Assembly: GCA_937907585.1 (NCBI GenBank)
Contig: CALCVH010000104.1
Location: 1 to 15,525 of the forward strand
From: an uncultured Bacillota bacterium
GTDB lineage: Bacteria > Bacillota_I > Bacilli_A > Izemoplasmatales > UBA1188
DNA: 15,525 bases
Direction: 5' to 3'
Made by a program: the position numbers and the translations under genes. Each line of letters starts with the position of its first letter. Position 1 is the first letter of the stretch. Shown here one piece after another: positions 15,252 through 15,525 of the stretch. The notes beneath the pieces were generated by a model. It searched no databases and was not told where the DNA came from. It was given only the letters and a program-made list of their open reading frames with translations.

Positions 15252-15525
15252 CTACTTTGTTCCGCGCTCTTCTTTATCTTTATATTTTCCTTTAATAGAT
15301 AGACCAATCGTGCCGTCCATAACTAGTAAAGATAAGTATCCAACTAAACTAAAATCAAAACTAGATTGGAACATATAAATAATAGCAAATACTATTGAAC
15401 TAATATCTAGCAAAAGTATTACGTAATAATTAATCCATGTAGTTTCTTTTCCTAAATCCTTCTTAAAGGATAATATTAATAGAAAGCCTATCTTAAATAA
15501 AATTAACAAACTAATGAATATCGTG
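15252..15525 (-). CDS. Unrecognised small membrane protein (N-terminus beyond the window)
   Basis: The frame is open to the right edge, so the start is not visible. The TTG at 15509 is not convincing because the frame continues upstream in the same hydrophobic segment. About 90 residues are seen, with three predicted membrane segments (ILFKIGFLLILSF; YYVILLLDISSIVFAIIYMF; SLVGYLSLLVMDGTIGLSI) and a charged tail ending KDKEERGTK. I recognise no family. The stop codon lies only 2 bp from the 33-bp repeat array, so the true C-terminus may have been replaced when a mobile element inserted. It points toward the symporter operon, but about 400 bp of mobile-element remnant lies between, so co-function is unlikely. 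Confidence 0.5.
   Translation of the reverse strand, partial: TIFISLLILFKIGFLLILSFKKDLGKETTWINYYVILLLDISSIVFAIIYMFQSSFDFSLVGYLSLLVMDGTIGLSIKGKYKDKEERGTK

Noticed and set aside
273..15254. Use of genetic code 4 (TGA as tryptophan)
   Set aside because: All genes read through as full-length family proteins with TGG tryptophans. The absence of TGA stops is noted, but no TGA is seen as a sense codon.
15166..15378. Plus-strand open frame through the 33-bp repeats
   Set aside because: Its first half is the repeat array translated, which stays open because the period is a multiple of three. The rest overlaps the minus-strand membrane protein.

Overview
The window is AT-rich, has dense minus-strand operons with strong Shine-Dalgarno (SD) sites, and encodes lipoproteins and Firmicutes-type ABC transporter genes. 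This suggests a low-GC Bacilli/Mollicutes-like anaerobe, for example the Erysipelotrichia/Acholeplasmatales neighbourhood of gut communities; that placement is inference. All eleven visible stop codons are TAA (6) or TAG (5), none is TGA, and every tryptophan codon I checked is TGG.

Read in the direction of transcription (right to left), the right edge (about 14972-15525) is a mobile-element scar. It holds the end of an unrecognised small membrane protein, a 33-bp tandem repeat array, and a C-terminal fragment of an IS66-type transposase. Next comes a three-gene operon: an AGCS sodium:amino-acid symporter (14844-13369), a PHP-domain phosphoesterase-like protein (13357-12299) and a lipid-anchored GH53 endo-beta-1,4-galactanase (12265-10208). 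A long hairpin lies at its 3' end (10138-10180).

The main operon starts at a near-perfect sigma-A promoter (TTGACA-17-TATAAT, 10109-10081) with a consensus CcpA cre site in the leader. It encodes an alpha-glucan uptake and degradation system: a maltodextrin-type solute-binding lipoprotein with an extra C-terminal SusE/SusF-like domain, MalF and MalG permeases, an MsmX/MalK-type ATPase, an alpha-amylase lipoprotein (GH13) and a type I pullulanase lipoprotein (CBM41-CBM48-GH13_14). A strong hairpin separates the binding-protein gene from malF and a second hairpin precedes the amylase gene. Both could set unequal expression along the transcript. A terminator (226-255) closes the operon.

The left edge (1-150) is the 5' end of a probable group II intron, inserted on the same strand just beyond that terminator.

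Taken together, amylase and pullulanase would cut starch, glycogen or pullulan at the membrane surface, the binding protein would capture the oligosaccharides (perhaps also the polymer, through its extra domain), and MalFG plus the ATPase would import them. All four lipoproteins carry a Thr-rich spacer right after the lipid-modified cysteine. No cytoplasmic maltodextrin-processing enzyme and no regulator gene is present in the window.
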